Below are positions 20,044 through 29,336 of a stretch of 64,000 bases of DNA, piece by piece. The DNA lies in assembly GCF_002869965.1 (NCBI RefSeq), contig NZ_PEBS01000025.1, positions 1-64,000 of the forward strand. The letters are read 5' to 3'. The notes below the pieces were generated by a model that was given only the letters and a program-made list of their open reading frames with translations, was not told the DNA's origin and did no database searches. Origin of the DNA: Janthinobacterium sp. ROICE36 (GTDB lineage Bacteria > Pseudomonadota > Gammaproteobacteria > Burkholderiales > Burkholderiaceae_D). Positions within the stretch are counted from its first letter, which is position 1, and each line of letters begins with the position of its first letter. The position numbers and the translations under genes are program-made.

Positions 20044-21761
20044 TCAGAACTCTTCCCAATCGTCGCCGCCGGCCGCCGCCAGCTTTTTCGCGGGCGGTGG
20101 CGCGCCGGCCTGCGCCGTCTTTGCCAACCGCCGTGTAGTTGCCGCCACTGCCGGTGCAGGCCGTGTCGCCGCTTTCACCGGCACGGGCGCGGGCATGGCC
20201 GCTTGCGCCACGCTCTCGCCGTCCAGCTTGAAGATGCTGACGGCGTCGGCCAGTTTCTGCGCCTGCTCCTGCATGCTCTCGGCTGCCGCCGCCGCTTCCT
20301 CGACCAGCGCCGCATTTTGCTGCGTCATCTGGTCCATCTGCGCGATGGCCTGGTTCACTTCCTCGATGCCATGGCTCTGTTCCTGGGTTGCCGCCGTGAT
20401 CTCGCCCATGATATCGGCCACCTGCCGGATCGACGTGACGATCAGGCCCATGGTCTGTCCCGCCTCGTCCACCAGGCGGCTGCCAGCATCGACCTTGTCG
20501 ACCGAGTCGCCGATCAGGCCCTTGATCTCTTTCGCTGCCCAGCCGATCTTTGGGCCAGATTACGCACTTCAGACGCCACCACCGCAAAACCCCGGCCCTG
20601 TTCGCCTGCGCGCGCCGCTTCGACCGCCGCATTCAAGGCCAGAATATTCGTCTGGAACGCAATGCCGTCAATGACGCCGATAATATCGACAATCTTGCGC
20701 GAGCTGTCCTTGATGGAACCCATGGTATCGACCACTTGCGCCACCACCTTGCCGCCCTGCTCCGCCACCGACGATGCCGACACGGCCAGCTGGTTGGCCT
20801 GGCGCGCGTTGTCCGCATTCTGCTTCACGGTCGACGTCAGCTCTTCCATCGACGACGCCGTCTCTTCGAGCGAACTGGCCTGCGTTTCCGTACGCGCCGA
20901 CAGGTCCGCATTGCCGCTGGCGATCTCGCGCGACGCCACGGTAATGGTGTCGGTCCCATTGCGCACGTCGCTGACCGTCTGCACCAGGCTCTCGTTCATG
21001 TCCTTGAGCGCTTGCTGCAACGCGCTCGTTTCATCCTTGCCCTCGACCACCACGCGCGATATCAGCTCGCCGGCTGCCGCCTTTTGCGCCACCGCCACGG
21101 CACCGGACAGCGGTACCGTGATCGAGCGCGTGATGAAGATAGCGCACCAGGCGCCGATCAGTACCGCCCCGCCGCCCAGGATGAAGAGTACTGTCATCAG
21201 GCGCGCATCGGCCGCCAGCGAGTCGTCCATGAAGCTTTGCTGGGCCACCTGCTGCAAGGCGAGCAGCTTGTTGATATCGGCCAGGGTCGTCTTGTTCAAA
21301 GGGTCGATGCGAGTGGCAATCACCTTGGCTGCACCCTCGCTGTTAAAGGCCAGCACCTGCCCCATGGCTTCCTTGAAGGCCGCATCGACTTCGCCGTCGA
21401 CCTTGGCGATATTGGCCAGCAGCGTCTTCTCGCTATCGGACAGGCCCAGGCTGGCCAGCTTGCCGCGCGCGCCGTCGTACAGCTTGCGCTGCTCGCGCAC
21501 CTTGCCCTCTTCTACCTGCATCAGGCCCACATCGCCCTGCAGACCGATATTGCGCATGGCGATACCGGTTTCCAGCATCGCGCTTTTCATCAGCGACGCC
21601 TGCGTATTCTTTTCGCTTGCCACTGCCAGGCCTGTGAGCAATTGGGCCTTGTTACGGTAATTCAGTGCATTCGCCGAAACGATGACCACCACCAGGATGG
21701 CAAGGATGCTGCCGAAACCTATTCCCAGCCGGGTGCCTATCTTGAAATCGCGCAAACTCAT
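20044..21761 (-). pseudogene. Methyl-accepting chemotaxis protein, frameshifted
   Basis: Transmembrane chemoreceptor in two frames. From the ATG at 21761 (GGAG nine bases upstream) come a short cytoplasmic start, TM1 at about 11-32, a periplasmic four-helix domain, TM2 with ITRSITVPL after it, a HAMP region and half of the signalling coiled coil. After [10 protein letters not shown] (about 20555) the frame is lost by one missing base, where GCTGGGCAGCG stands in place of GCTGCGGCAGCG. The other frame resumes at once with [12 protein letters not shown] sequence and runs to 20044, ending GGDDWEEF, a receptor tail of the xWxxF type that docks CheR and CheB. The break is in the most conserved part of the protein. 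It may be a real recent mutation or a sequence error. Confidence 0.9.
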
Positions 21762-21956
21762 TACAGTCTCCAATATTTATGTGAACGGCGCCCGTTCAAC
21801 CGGACGGCGCCGTGTTATGGCCGGGTCTCTGTCGGACCTTGCAGCCTGCCGGCGCGCCGCTAGATGCTGCTCGCGCCGGTACATGCATATCTGTAGTGAT
21901 ACTTTGCGTGGCCAAACGGCAGCGCACCGGGCGCCGCCTTGCTGCCATCCGGCTGC

Positions 21957-22463
21957 TTACGCCGCCAGCTTGTCGATCAGGCCCATCTCGCTGCTCGACA
22001 TCAGTTTGTCGATATCGACCAGGATCAGCATGCGCTCGTCGATGGTGCCCAGGCCGATCATGTAGTCGGTCGAGAAGGCAGTGCCCATTTCCGGCGCCGG
22101 CTTGACCTGCTCCGGCGTCAGGGTTGTGACGTCGGAGACGCTGTCGACCACCATGCCGACGATGCGACCGCCGATGTTCAGGATGATCACCACCGTGAAC
22201 TGGTCGTACACGGGCGTGCCCAGGTTGAACTTGATGCGCATGTCGACCACGGGAATGATGATACCGCGCAGGTTGATCACACCCTTGATGAATTCAGGCG
22301 CGTTGGCGATGCGGGTGACCGCTTCGTAGCCACGGATCTCCTGGACCTTCAGGATATCGATGCCGTACTCTTCGGAGCCCAGGGTAAAGGCCAGGAATTC
22401 ACGGCCGGCGATATCCTTGCCGTCGCCCGCAGTGCTTCCGGATGTTTGTTGAGTATCTGACAT
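21957..22463 (-). CDS. cheW: Chemotaxis coupling protein CheW
   Basis: Couples receptors to CheA. A 168-residue single CheW domain with a 20-residue flexible start. Recognisable segments are [40 protein letters not shown], which carries the conserved NLRG, and [11 protein letters not shown]. It follows cheA by 30 bases. A 195-base gap separates it from the receptor gene downstream, in which I see no further gene. Confidence 0.96.
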   Translation of the reverse strand: MSDTQQTSGSTAGDGKDIAGREFLAFTLGSEEYGIDILKVQEIRGYEAVTRIANAPEFIKGVINLRGIIIPVVDMRIKFNLGTPVYDQFTVVIILNIGGRIVGMVVDSVSDVTTLTPEQVKPAPEMGTAFSTDYMIGLGTIDERMLILVDIDKLMSSSEMGLIDKLAA

Positions 22464-22493
22464 GGTGCGTTTTCCTATCTTTATCTATCGGTA

Positions 22494-24677
22494 TTACGAA
22501 AAAATGGACTCTTCGGCCAGCTGGCGAGAGGAACGGATCAGGGCAGCGACATCGAGAATCAGCGACACGCCGCCATCGCCCAGGATGGTGGCGCCGGAAA
22601 TGCCCACCACCTTGCGGTAATTCGATTCGAGGTTTTTCACCACGACCTGCTGTTGTCCCACCAGGTCGTCGACAAACAGGGCCGCCTTGCGCCCTTCCGT
22701 CTCGAGAATCACGCAGATACCTTCCGAGGGACTGGTAAAGCGCGGTGTGATGTCGAACATCTGGTACAGCGGGATCAGCGGCAGGTATTCGCCGCGCACT
22801 TTCACCACCTGCCCGCGGCCAGCGATGTCCTTGATATCCTCAACGGCTGGCTGCAGCGATTCGATGACAAAGCCCAGCGGTAAAATATACACTTCGTCGC
22901 CGACGCGGATCGACATGCCGTCCAGGATGGCCAGGGTCAGCGGCAGCGAGATGGAAATCGTCGTGCCGAAACCCTTCGCCGAACGGATATCGACGACGCC
23001 GCCCATGGCGCTGATATTGCGCTTGACGACATCCATGCCCACGCCGCGGCCCGACACGTCGGTGACCGCTTCGGCGGTGGAAAAGCCGGGTGCGAAGATC
23101 AGCTGCCACACTTCGGCATCGCTCATCGTCTCGGACACGTCCAGTCCCTGCTGCTGCGCCTTGGCCAGGATGCGCTCGCGGTTCAGGCCCGCGCCATCAT
23201 CGGATACCTCGATGATGATGTTGCCGCCCTGGTGGCTGGCCGAGAGGAACAAACGGCCGGCCTCGGTCTTGCCGGCGGCCACGCGGGCGGCCGGCATTTC
23301 CACGCCGTGGTCGATGCTGTTGCGCACCAGGTGCGTCAGCGGATCGACGATGCGCTCGATAAGGCCCTTGTCCAGTTCCGTGGCGGCCCCATTGGTAATG
23401 AAATCGACCTTCTTGCCCAACTTGGTCGCCAGGTCGCGCACCATGCGCGGGAAGCGCGAAAAGACGAAATCCATCGGCATCATGCGGATCGACATCACCG
23501 CTTCCTGCAAGTCGCGCGTATTGCGCGTCAGGTGGCCGACGCTGTCGAGCAGTTTTTCATGCAGCATCGGGTCGAGCGCGCTGGCGCGCTGCTCGATCAT
23601 CGCCTGCGTGATCACCAGCTCGCCCACCAGGTTGATCAGCTGGTCGACTTTTTCAATCGAGACGCGGATCGACGACGATTCGGTACCTGCCTTCTCGCCC
23701 TCTTTCTTGGCCGGTTTCTTTTCCTGCTCCACCTCGGTCGCGGCGCTCGCCACGGCCGGCACGCCGGTGTTGCCCGCCTTGGCCGCATCGGCGCGAATTT
23801 GTTCGAGGGGCTGGAAGAAACCATAGCCCTGTTCGGCGTCGCTCTGCACACCAGCGGCGGCGCGGATATCCTCAATCGGCTGGAAGAAGCCATAACCGGG
23901 ATCGGCCGCGCCAGGCGCCGCTGGCAGCGGGTCGAAGAAACCATAGCCCTGGGCTTTTTCCTGCGCCGCGCGGGCCGCTGCGGCTTCGCCTGGCGCCAAT
24001 GGCGGCGCCTGCGTGATCACCATGTCGTCAGGATTGAGCACGAACGAGCAGATGGCCAGGATATCGTCCAGGCTTTCATGTGTCGTCACTTCCAGCACCT
24101 TGCGTGCGTCGGCCAGGGTGGACACGGCAACATCGCCCAGCAAGCCCAGTTCGGCCGCCAGCGCCTCGACTTCGCGCTCTTCCATCTTCGGCAGCTCCAG
24201 GCGATAGCGCTGGCCACCGGCATGGCTGACGGCTGCCTTTTCCGCCGTATGGAAGGCTGGCGCGACAGGCGTGAGCGCGGCCACGGGCACGTCTTGCGAG
24301 AACGACTGCAGCATCATGCGCACATTGGCCACGGCATCCTGGTCGACGGCGCTGCCCAGGCGATGGCCGTCGAGCTGCATCTTGAGGATGTCCTTGGCGG
24401 CCAAAAAGGCGTCGACGTGTTCCGCCGTCAGGGCCATCTGGCCCTGACGGATACGGTCGAGCAGCGACTCAAGGATGTGCGTCACCTCGCTCATGTCGGA
24501 GAGGCCGAACGTCGATGCGCCGCCCTTGATCGAATGGGCGGTGCGGAAAATGGCGTTCAGGTCTTCGGCGTCGGGCGCCGCAATATCGACGGCCAGCAGC
24601 AGCCGTTCTTTTTCAGCCAGCAGTTCTTCGGCCTCATCGAAAAAGACCTGGAAAAACTGGCTAATATCGATGGTCAT
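22494..24677 (-). CDS. cheA: Chemotaxis histidine kinase CheA
   Basis: Central kinase of the pathway. It has 727 residues. The P1 (Hpt) domain has phosphorylated H48 in TAHSIKGG. A divergent middle region spans about 130-320. The P3 dimerisation domain follows the IRVSIEKVDQLINLVGELVI segment. The ATPase domain has N box VRNSIDHGVE, G1 VSDDGAGL and G2 GRGVGMDVV, and the C-terminal part is CheW-like. The linker holds three copies of GYGFF followed by D/Q-P-L/I, at 244, 261 and 284. A single P1 domain plus this linker makes it slightly longer than E. coli CheA. It lies between cheY and cheW. Confidence 0.96.
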   Translation of the reverse strand: MTIDISQFFQVFFDEAEELLAEKERLLLAVDIAAPDAEDLNAIFRTAHSIKGGASTFGLSDMSEVTHILESLLDRIRQGQMALTAEHVDAFLAAKDILKMQLDGHRLGSAVDQDAVANVRMMLQSFSQDVPVAALTPVAPAFHTAEKAAVSHAGGQRYRLELPKMEEREVEALAAELGLLGDVAVSTLADARKVLEVTTHESLDDILAICSFVLNPDDMVITQAPPLAPGEAAAARAAQEKAQGYGFFDPLPAAPGAADPGYGFFQPIEDIRAAAGVQSDAEQGYGFFQPLEQIRADAAKAGNTGVPAVASAATEVEQEKKPAKKEGEKAGTESSSIRVSIEKVDQLINLVGELVITQAMIEQRASALDPMLHEKLLDSVGHLTRNTRDLQEAVMSIRMMPMDFVFSRFPRMVRDLATKLGKKVDFITNGAATELDKGLIERIVDPLTHLVRNSIDHGVEMPAARVAAGKTEAGRLFLSASHQGGNIIIEVSDDGAGLNRERILAKAQQQGLDVSETMSDAEVWQLIFAPGFSTAEAVTDVSGRGVGMDVVKRNISAMGGVVDIRSAKGFGTTISISLPLTLAILDGMSIRVGDEVYILPLGFVIESLQPAVEDIKDIAGRGQVVKVRGEYLPLIPLYQMFDITPRFTSPSEGICVILETEGRKAALFVDDLVGQQQVVVKNLESNYRKVVGISGATILGDGGVSLILDVAALIRSSRQLAEESIFS

Positions 24678-24720
24678 AGGGTGACTCCGTCAATTGCATC
24701 GTTGCGCTGCTCGGCTGGCA

Positions 24721-25086
24721 TTAGCCGATCACCTTCTTGACCACTTCGATCAGGCGTTGCGGATCGAAGGGCTTGACCAGCCAGCCATTGGCGCCGGCGG
24801 CACGTCCTTTCGATTTCATTTCGTCCGACGACTCCGTCGTCAGCATCAGGATGGGCACCTTCTGGTAGGTCGGCAGTTCGCGCAGCAACTTGATCAGCTC
24901 CAGGCCATCCATGCGCGGCATGTTCTGGTCCGTCAATACCAGGTCTACGGTTTGCAGCTTGGCTTTTTCCAGTCCGTCCTGGCCATCGACGGCCTCCACC
25001 ACCTGGTAACCGGCGGCTTTCAGACTGAACGCCACCATCTGGCGCAATGAGCTGGAATCGTCCACTGCAAGTATCGTTTTGGCCAT
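24721..25086 (-). CDS. cheY: Chemotaxis response regulator, CheY-like
   Basis: Second single-domain receiver, 121 residues. Acidic D9-D10, phosphoacceptor D53 in VLTDQNMPRMDG, T83/T84 and K105 in LVKPF are present. The ATG at 25086 with GGGAG six bases upstream is preferred over an in-frame GTG four codons earlier. It differs clearly from the cheY at 16760 and is of the type usually found directly upstream of cheA. It may act as a phosphate sink or in local signalling, with the other CheY driving the motor; that division is inference. Confidence 0.93.
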   Translation of the reverse strand: MAKTILAVDDSSSLRQMVAFSLKAAGYQVVEAVDGQDGLEKAKLQTVDLVLTDQNMPRMDGLELIKLLRELPTYQKVPILMLTTESSDEMKSKGRAAGANGWLVKPFDPQRLIEVVKKVIG

Positions 25087-25169
25087 CTTTGCTCCCACTT
25101 ATTCCGGGCATCCTGCCCGAGTATTTGATTAATCAATCCATGCAACCGCAAGCGTTCCGCACTGGCATG

Positions 25170-25718
25170 CTAGAACAGCTCGATGTCGCCACTTTCCATA
25201 TGCTGCTGACTGACCGCCTTGCGCAGCACGCTGCGCAACTCCAGGCTTTGAATCGCCAGCGCCATGCTGACGCGCCCCAGCAAGGCGACAATTTCTTCAT
25301 TGTCGCTCTCCGGCAACATCTCCGCGCCATGCGAGCCCAAGGTACCGAGGAACTCGCGCAAGCCCGTCACGCGCTTCAAGGTACGCTCGATCAGCTGACT
25401 GGTCATGTCCTGGAACTGCAGGCTGGTGATGGCGGCATTCACGTAACCCCCCACCTCATCCTGCAACGCCAGCAGTTTTTCCCGCTGTTGTTCGGCCGGA
25501 ATACCACCTTCGAGCAGCAGGGCGATGGTATCTTGCTGCGCAGCGACAGCTGCATGTATCGCCATGAAATTGAAGGACAGCTTCTCGATCGCCTCTTCCA
25601 GCAAGAAGCCGGTCTGCACCAGGTCGGTTTCCACCTCCGTTAAGTGCTTGCGGCCATGGTCCGACACGCCGGACAGCAGGCGTTTCACATGCGAGCCAAG
25701 TACTTTCTTTCTTGTCAT
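25170..25718 (-). CDS. CheZ-like CheY-phosphate phosphatase candidate
   Basis: A 182-residue, mostly helical protein. Near residue 100 it has SLQFQDMTSQLIER, matching the CheZ active-site pattern QDxTxQ, with D104 and Q108 in the places of the catalytic Asp and Gln of CheZ. It ends in SGDIELF, a short acidic-hydrophobic tail; in E. coli CheZ the C-terminal peptide binds CheY. It is shorter than E. coli CheZ (about 214 residues) and sits between motB and cheY, not at the end of the cluster. Phosphatase activity is therefore a well-grounded inference, not certain. Confidence 0.7.
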   Translation of the reverse strand: MTRKKVLGSHVKRLLSGVSDHGRKHLTEVETDLVQTGFLLEEAIEKLSFNFMAIHAAVAAQQDTIALLLEGGIPAEQQREKLLALQDEVGGYVNAAITSLQFQDMTSQLIERTLKRVTGLREFLGTLGSHGAEMLPESDNEEIVALLGRVSMALAIQSLELRSVLRKAVSQQHMESGDIELF

Positions 25719-25764
25719 AAAAGTCTCATTGTTTCAATACACCACGCGTTGGCAGCCTTGCGTG

Positions 25765-26730
25765 TCATTTTTTCGCCGCTGCCGGGCTGGGAGCGGGCGG
25801 AGCACCTGCCGCCAGCCCTGAAGCGACAGCGGCGGAAGCGGCATCGGTCACCGGCAGCTCTATCGCCGCCCCATCGCGCAGAACATTTTCTTCCGTACGT
25901 TTGTTCATGACGATGATGCTGATGCGCCGGTTGATCGGGTTGAAGGGATCGAGCTTGTCCAGGTGGGCGGCCGAGCCCAGTCCCACCACGCGCAATACTT
26001 TTTCTTCCTTCATGCCGCCAATCACCAGTTCGCGCCGCGACGCATTCGCGCGGTCAGCCGACAATTCCCAGTTACTGTAGCCGGCATCGCTCATGTAGGG
26101 CGTCGAATCCGTGTGCCCGGACAGGCCGATGCGGTTCGGCACTTCATTCAGCACGAAGCCGATGGCGTGCAGGATTTCCTTGGTATATGGCTGCAGATTC
26201 GCATTGGCGAGCGCAAACATCGGACGATTCTGCTCGTCGACGATCTGGATGCGCAAACCTTCGCTGGTGATATCGAGCAGCAATTGGTTCTTGTATTTTT
26301 TCAGCAGGGGATCGGCGTCGATGGTCGCTTCGATGCGCGCCTTGAGCGCCTGCAGGCGCTTGCCTTCCTCGCGTTCGAGCGCGGCCTTGGCGGAATTGAG
26401 GTCAAACGACTTGCGCTGCGGCTCTTCCTGCGCCTTGCGTACCTGCCCATCCTGGCGTGACAGGTCCTGGCCGCCGCCCTGGATCACGGAATTGCTCTCG
26501 CCGCTGCCGGAACCGCCCGCCATCGCCACTTTTAGCGGTGTCTTGAAGAATTCGGAAATGCCGTTCAAGTCGCCCTTCGAGGTGGAGCCCAACAGCCACA
26601 TCAGCAGGAAGAAGGCCATCATGGCCGTGACAAAGTCGGCGTAGGCGATTTTCCACGCCCCGCCATGGTGGCCGCCAGCCGTTTTCTTGATACGCTTGAC
26701 GATAATCGGGCGCATGCCTTCATCGGCCAT
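25765..26730 (-). CDS. motB: Flagellar motor stator protein MotB
   Basis: Peptidoglycan-anchored half of the proton-driven stator. In 321 residues, one N-terminal transmembrane helix carries the proton-binding D32 (AYADFVTAMMAFFLLMWL), the same number as in E. coli. A plug/linker region follows, then the OmpA-like domain with LSGHTDSTPY and NWELSADRAN near 210-235. The C-terminal tail is Ala/Pro-rich. It starts 58 bases after motA. It pairs with motA as the single stator set in this window. Confidence 0.96.
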   Translation of the reverse strand: MADEGMRPIIVKRIKKTAGGHHGGAWKIAYADFVTAMMAFFLLMWLLGSTSKGDLNGISEFFKTPLKVAMAGGSGSGESNSVIQGGGQDLSRQDGQVRKAQEEPQRKSFDLNSAKAALEREEGKRLQALKARIEATIDADPLLKKYKNQLLLDITSEGLRIQIVDEQNRPMFALANANLQPYTKEILHAIGFVLNEVPNRIGLSGHTDSTPYMSDAGYSNWELSADRANASRRELVIGGMKEEKVLRVVGLGSAAHLDKLDPFNPINRRISIIVMNKRTEENVLRDGAAIELPVTDAASAAVASGLAAGAPPAPSPAAAKK

Positions 26731-26788
26731 GGCGTCCCCCTTCCGTGTGCTGCAAATGACTCATAGTGTCCAGGCGTATGTTCACTGC

Positions 26789-27649
26789 TTACTTCGTTTT
26801 CGATTTCTTGATGTGGTCTTCCAGCTCGTTGAACGTCGGGCGCTCGGTCGAGAACAGGACCTTGCGGCCGAATTCCACGGCCAGCGCCGGCGCGTACCCG
26901 TTCAGGCTGGCTAGCAGGGTTACTTTCACGCACTGGAACATCTTGCTCGACTCTTCCAGCTTCTGCTCCAGCAGGCTGGCCAGGGGGCCCACGAAACCAT
27001 ACGCCAGCAAGATACCGAGGAAGGTGCCGACCAGCGCGTGCGCGATCAGCATGCCCAGCTCGGCCGGGGGGATGCCCACCGATTCCATCGTGTGCACCAC
27101 GCCCATGACGGCGGCAACGATACCGAAAGCGGGCAAGCCGTCGCCCACCTTGGCAATCACGTGGGCCGGCACCGCGCCTTCGTGATGGTGCGTCTCGATT
27201 TCGTTGTCCATCAGATTTTCGATCTGGAAGGCATCCATATTGCCCGACACCATCAGGCGCAGGTAATCGGTCATGAATTCGATGATGTGGTGATCGGCCA
27301 GCACGGCCGGATACTTGGAAAACAGGGGGCTCTCTTCGGGCTTGTCGATATCGCCTTCGATCGACATCAAGCCTTCCTTGCGCACCTTGCTGAGTACTTC
27401 GAACAGCAGCGACATCAGCTCCATGTACAGCTCTTTGGTATAGCGCGAACCCTTGAACAGGCTGGGCAAGGCGGCGATCGTCGCCTTGATGGCCTTGTTA
27501 TTGTTACCAACAAGGAAGGCGCCCAGGGCGGCGCCGCCGATCATCAGCAATTCTATCGGCTGGAACAGGGCCGCCAGATGGCCGCCGGCCATTGCGAAGC
27601 CGCCAAAGACCGAGGCGCAGACGAGGATGTATCCGATTATGACTAACAA
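26789..27649 (-). CDS. motA: Flagellar motor stator protein MotA
   Basis: Proton-channel subunit of the stator. Starting at the TTG at 27649 gives 286 residues beginning MLVIIGYILVCASVFGGFAMAGG, the canonical MotA N-terminus; no in-frame ATG fits, and GGGAG lies ten bases upstream. Four transmembrane segments are visible. The cytoplasmic loop has R90 and E98, the charged residues that interact with FliG, at the same numbers as in E. coli. The TTG start may hold expression down. It is the first gene of the motAB-che run, which is all on the minus strand. Confidence 0.95.
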   Translation of the reverse strand: MLVIIGYILVCASVFGGFAMAGGHLAALFQPIELLMIGGAALGAFLVGNNNKAIKATIAALPSLFKGSRYTKELYMELMSLLFEVLSKVRKEGLMSIEGDIDKPEESPLFSKYPAVLADHHIIEFMTDYLRLMVSGNMDAFQIENLMDNEIETHHHEGAVPAHVIAKVGDGLPAFGIVAAVMGVVHTMESVGIPPAELGMLIAHALVGTFLGILLAYGFVGPLASLLEQKLEESSKMFQCVKVTLLASLNGYAPALAVEFGRKVLFSTERPTFNELEDHIKKSKTK

Positions 27650-27868
27650 AGTGCCCTGACTCCCAATAATGGCCTGGCCTGTGTGCCCGGCATGTTCAAA
27701 CCTGTTCCTGCCCTCTGGCGGCTGCGCCGCCGACGAAGACAGCGGCAAAAAAGCAACCGGAAGTTAATTGAAATGTACTGCGTTTCAATGCAATTCCGAG
27801 AAAATGCCGTGTGGAACTACAATAACGTGAGATTGCCCCACGGGCAAGCAAATAACGCAGACAATTGC

Positions 27869-28630
27869 TTAAAAGCACCATATGTAAAGCAAAGGGCCAC
27901 CCTCTGTGGCGGCGATGGTCTTATCGGGTTCGCGTGCCACAATCTGGAATTCGTAACTAAGAAGCATGCTACCGGGCAACATTTCCCTTTCTGCCTTGCT
28001 CCACAGGGCCGCCATCGCCGCCGGCGACAGGTAAGCAAAGACCGCATCATAGCGGCTGAAATCGAGCGCTTCGTAGTCGCCGCGCAGGAAGCGCGCGCGA
28101 CTCCCCGACAGCCGCGCGCGCAAACGGCTTGCCAGCCACGGCAGCGGCGCCAGTTCGATGCCTGAAAACTGCCCATCGGGCCGGCGCCGCGCCAGGTCCA
28201 GCACCAGGCCGCCCAGGCCGCTGCCTATATCGATCAGGCGCACGCCGGGACGGTGCGCGATCAGCTCGGCGACCGCATGCCACACGCGCGGCCCCGACGG
28301 ATAAAACGGCACTTGCGTGCGAAATGTGGACCAATACAGGCTCAGCAGGAAAACAAAGGCCGCCAGGAACACGGCCGGGGGCCAGTGCAACAGGCTGGCC
28401 GCCAGCAGCGCGGGCGCAAACAGCAAGCCGATGGCGCACCACCAGCGCGCCAGGCCCGCGCGCCAGGTCATGAGCGCCGCAAGCACACCCTGCAGCAAGG
28501 TCACGACCGGCAAGGACATGACCAGGCCCGCACGCGCCAGGCCATATACCAATAGCAACATCAAGGGAAAGGCCAGCACCTGGATCAGGATGGCCTTGAG
28601 CGCGGGCGCGCGCAGGATTTGTTGCAGCAT
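27869..28630 (-). CDS. Membrane-anchored class I SAM-dependent methyltransferase
   Basis: The first 100 residues hold about four hydrophobic segments (AFPLMLLLVYGLARAGLV, LLQGVLAALMTW, IGLLFAPALLAASLL, FLAAFVFLLSLYW). A Rossmann methyltransferase domain follows with motif I RLIDIGSGLGGLVLDLA and SGIELAPLPWLASR as the post-I acidic region. The ATG at 28630 is preferred to one 15 codons earlier. The substrate is unknown. It lies between flhC and motA on the same strand but is separated from flhC by a terminator, so a motility role is only suggested by position. Confidence 0.75.
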   Translation of the reverse strand: MLQQILRAPALKAILIQVLAFPLMLLLVYGLARAGLVMSLPVVTLLQGVLAALMTWRAGLARWWCAIGLLFAPALLAASLLHWPPAVFLAAFVFLLSLYWSTFRTQVPFYPSGPRVWHAVAELIAHRPGVRLIDIGSGLGGLVLDLARRRPDGQFSGIELAPLPWLASRLRARLSGSRARFLRGDYEALDFSRYDAVFAYLSPAAMAALWSKAEREMLPGSMLLSYEFQIVAREPDKTIAATEGGPLLYIWCF

Positions 28631-28675
28631 GGGGCAGTCATCGGAGAAAAACGCCAGTGTAAGCGAAAGCACCAT

Positions 28676-28714
28676 GAAAAAGCCGGAGTCCGGTCTGACG
28701 ACCGGCTCCGGCTT
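28676..28714 (-). terminator. Rho-independent terminator after flhC
   Basis: On the minus strand AAGCCGGAGCCGGTC pairs imperfectly with GACCGGACTCCGGCTT and is followed by TTTTC. It lies 20 bases past the flhC stop codon and separates flhDC from the methyltransferase gene. Confidence 0.8.
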
Positions 28715-28733
28715 GACCGATGCGCAGGCAGTA

Positions 28734-29297
28734 TCAGGCGGTCACACGGGGCGACGCGACTGCTGCCGCTTCATCGCGCGCCTTCTTGGTCTTGCCTGCA
28801 CGCGAAGGCATGTGGCACAGGCCGCAGACATAATCGGTGTTCAGGTCGAGGCAGTTGACGACAAACTTGCCGCCGCACTTGCCGCACGGCGCCATGTTCA
28901 GCATTTTGCTGCTGAAAAAGCGCACCAGGGTCCAGGCCCGCGTCAGCGACAGCTGCGGCTCTTCACCGGCCTCTGGCGGCATTTGTTCCAGATACAGCTT
29001 ATACGCCTTCATCACGGCTTCGATGCCGGTGGCGCCGGCGTGGTCGACGAGGAATTTGTGGATATTGATGAACAGCGAGGAATGGATATTCGGCTGCCAG
29101 GTGAGAAACCAGTCGGTGGAAAAGGGCAGCATGCCCTTGGGCGGCGAGACGCCCTTCAATTCCTTGTACAGGTTCAGCAGGCGTTCGCGCGACAGCGAGA
29201 CTTCGGTCTCCAGCAGTTGCAGGCGCGCTCCCAGCTGTATCAGCTCGATGGCCAACTGGATTTCTTGCGCTTCCGATACGACACTTTTCTTGGCCAT
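28734..29297 (-). CDS. flhC: Flagellar master regulator FlhC
   Basis: With FlhD forms the D4C2 activator of class II flagellar genes. In 187 residues, the zinc site is visible as CGKCGG near 138 and CGLC near 160 (four Cys). The helical N-terminal part carries the FlhD-contacting region. The acidic/Ala C-terminus is ordinary for betaproteobacteria. It starts 40 bases after flhD and is co-transcribed with it. Confidence 0.95.
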   Translation of the reverse strand: MAKKSVVSEAQEIQLAIELIQLGARLQLLETEVSLSRERLLNLYKELKGVSPPKGMLPFSTDWFLTWQPNIHSSLFINIHKFLVDHAGATGIEAVMKAYKLYLEQMPPEAGEEPQLSLTRAWTLVRFFSSKMLNMAPCGKCGGKFVVNCLDLNTDYVCGLCHMPSRAGKTKKARDEAAAVASPRVTA

Positions 29298-29336
29298 GCT
29301 GACTGCTCCGCGACTGACGAGTACTAATTTAAAAAC

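Noticed and set aside
20550..21863. Long plus-strand frame opposite the chemoreceptor
   Set aside because: It is antisense to well-conserved receptor sequence and has only low-complexity His/Arg/Gln content.
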